5,923 bases of DNA from Candidatus Neomicrothrix sp. UBA672 (GTDB taxonomy: Bacteria > Actinomycetota > Acidimicrobiia > Acidimicrobiales > MedAcidi-G1), in contig DBNM01000119.1 of assembly GCA_002299135.1 (NCBI GenBank), positions 5,729-11,651 of the forward strand, read 5' to 3'. Positions 5,643 to 5,923 of the stretch are shown in pieces (the first letter of the stretch is position 1; every line of letters begins with the position of its first letter). The position numbers were made by a program, and so were the translations under genes. Below the pieces are notes generated by a model, which saw only the letters and a list, made by a program, of their open reading frames with translations, ran no database searches and had not been told where the DNA came from.

Positions 5643-5923
5643 GAGTTGCTTCCACTAGCTTGGAGTACGGCTTTTACGATGTTGTGGTACCCAGTGCATC
5701 TACATAAGTTGCCCTCCAGTCCCTCACGGACTTCTAACTCCGTGGGTGCGGGAACTTCATCTAAGAGTGAAATAGCTGCCATCACCATTCCTGGGGTGCA
5801 GTAACCACATTGAAGTGCGTGGCAGTCACGAAATGCTTCTTGCATCGGATGCAAAGTTTCACCATCTGCTAAACCTTCAATGGTTGTGACTTCTTGTTCG
5901 TCTGCCTGAACAGCCAAAACGGT
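5639..5923 (-). CDS. coxS: CoxS, [2Fe-2S] small subunit of aerobic CO dehydrogenase (N-terminus beyond window)
   Basis: Only the last 94 codons lie in the window. The reading frame is open at the right edge (Thr-Val-Leu-Ala-Val-Gln-Ala-Asp), so the N-terminal plant-ferredoxin-like domain and the start are missing. A TTG at 5917..5915 is an internal leucine and not a start. The visible part is the four-helix [2Fe-2S]-binding domain. It has the family phrase [10 protein letters not shown], then [11 protein letters not shown] and [16 protein letters not shown], which give the four cysteines (Cys-x2-Cys and Cys-x-Cys, 32 residues apart) that hold the cluster nearest the molybdenum. A full CoxS has about 160 residues. 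The subunit passes electrons from CoxL to CoxM. It ends in a 4-nt overlap with coxM. Related small subunits of other molybdenum hydroxylases look similar; the neighbouring coxM, coxD, coxE and coxG fix the assignment to CO dehydrogenase. Confidence 0.95.
   Translation of the reverse strand, partial: TVLAVQADEQEVTTIEGLADGETLHPMQEAFRDCHALQCGYCTPGMVMAAISLLDEVPAPTELEVREGLEGNLCRCTGYHNIVKAVLQASGSNS
5649..5653 (-). promoter_or_regulatory. Ribosome binding site of coxM
   Basis: GGAAG lies 6 nt upstream of the coxM ATG, within the last codons of coxS. With the ATGA stop/start overlap it fixes the coxM start and indicates translational coupling of the two subunits. Confidence 0.55.

Larger units (their letters stand above)
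417..5923 (-). other. cox (aerobic CO oxidation) operon, right end open
   Basis: Eight consecutive minus-strand genes run coxS-coxM-coxD-coxE-xdhC(N)-coxF-mocA-coxG. The junctions, in order, are a 4-nt overlap, 45 nt, 0 nt, 37 nt, 3 nt, 15 nt and a 10-nt overlap. No terminator-like hairpin followed by a T-run is seen between them. The promoter must lie beyond the right edge, and transcription probably continues into the DUF501 gene. coxL is absent from the window and should lie upstream of coxS or elsewhere. Confidence 0.85.

Noticed and set aside
5915..5917. TTG as a start of a short CoxS
   Set aside because: The frame continues upstream to the window edge, and the leucine is part of the conserved region just before the second [2Fe-2S] domain. 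A start here would lose the first cluster domain.
4818..5923. Xanthine dehydrogenase or nicotine dehydrogenase subunits instead of CoxM/CoxS
   Set aside because: The FAD motif positions, [15 protein letters not shown], and linkage to coxD, coxE and coxG favour the CO dehydrogenase family, although a form II relative with another substrate cannot be excluded.
1..5923. tRNA, rRNA, CRISPR arrays, insertion sequences or long direct repeats
   Set aside because: Nothing of this kind was seen; the window is filled with coding sequence, and the short T/C-rich runs are ordinary codon patterns of the minus strand.

Overview
The window is a compact block of nine genes, all on the minus strand, with no intergenic gap longer than 45 bases. 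Eight belong to an aerobic carbon monoxide dehydrogenase (cox-type, molybdenum hydroxylase) locus. The ninth is a DUF501 protein typical of Actinobacteria. By eye the base composition is in the low 40s % GC. DUF501 is, to my knowledge, essentially an actinobacterial family, and the XdhC-like and MocA-like proteins also have the actinobacterial sequence style. A moderately low-GC, probably aquatic or marine actinobacterium (for example an Acidimicrobiia-type lineage) is my best guess; the taxonomy is inference.

Reading along the transcript, from the right edge to the left: the 3' part of coxS ([2Fe-2S] subunit, cut by the window edge), coxM (FAD subunit, 4-nt ATGA overlap), coxD (MoxR-type AAA+ ATPase), coxE (VWA/MIDAS protein, directly abutting coxD), a small XdhC/CoxI-domain protein, a full XdhC-like protein (CoxF), a MocA-like molybdopterin cytidylyltransferase, coxG (SRPBCC protein, overlapping mocA by 10 nt), and a DUF501 gene whose GTG start lies 31 nt inside coxG and which runs off the left edge.

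The genes form a coherent set. CoxS and CoxM carry electrons away from the molybdenum subunit CoxL, which is not in this window. CoxD and CoxE form a MoxR/VWA pair of the kind needed to mature the Mo-Cu site. The XdhC-like proteins are molybdenum-cofactor handling and insertion factors. MocA makes the cytosine dinucleotide form of the cofactor that CO dehydrogenases use, and CoxG links the enzyme to the membrane and respiratory quinones. The absence of coxL between S/M and D is a departure from the classical M-S-L-D-E-F-G order. Whether the enzyme is a true form I CO dehydrogenase or a form II relative cannot be decided here, because the diagnostic active-site loop is in CoxL.

I found no RNA genes, mobile elements, CRISPR arrays or clear terminators. 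I do not see an entirely new system. The points most worth a second look are the coxD/coxE and XdhC/XdhC junctions, each read in one frame across a single TAA; the shortened, polar C-terminus of CoxG overlapping DUF501; and the joining of a CO oxidation operon to a housekeeping-type gene.
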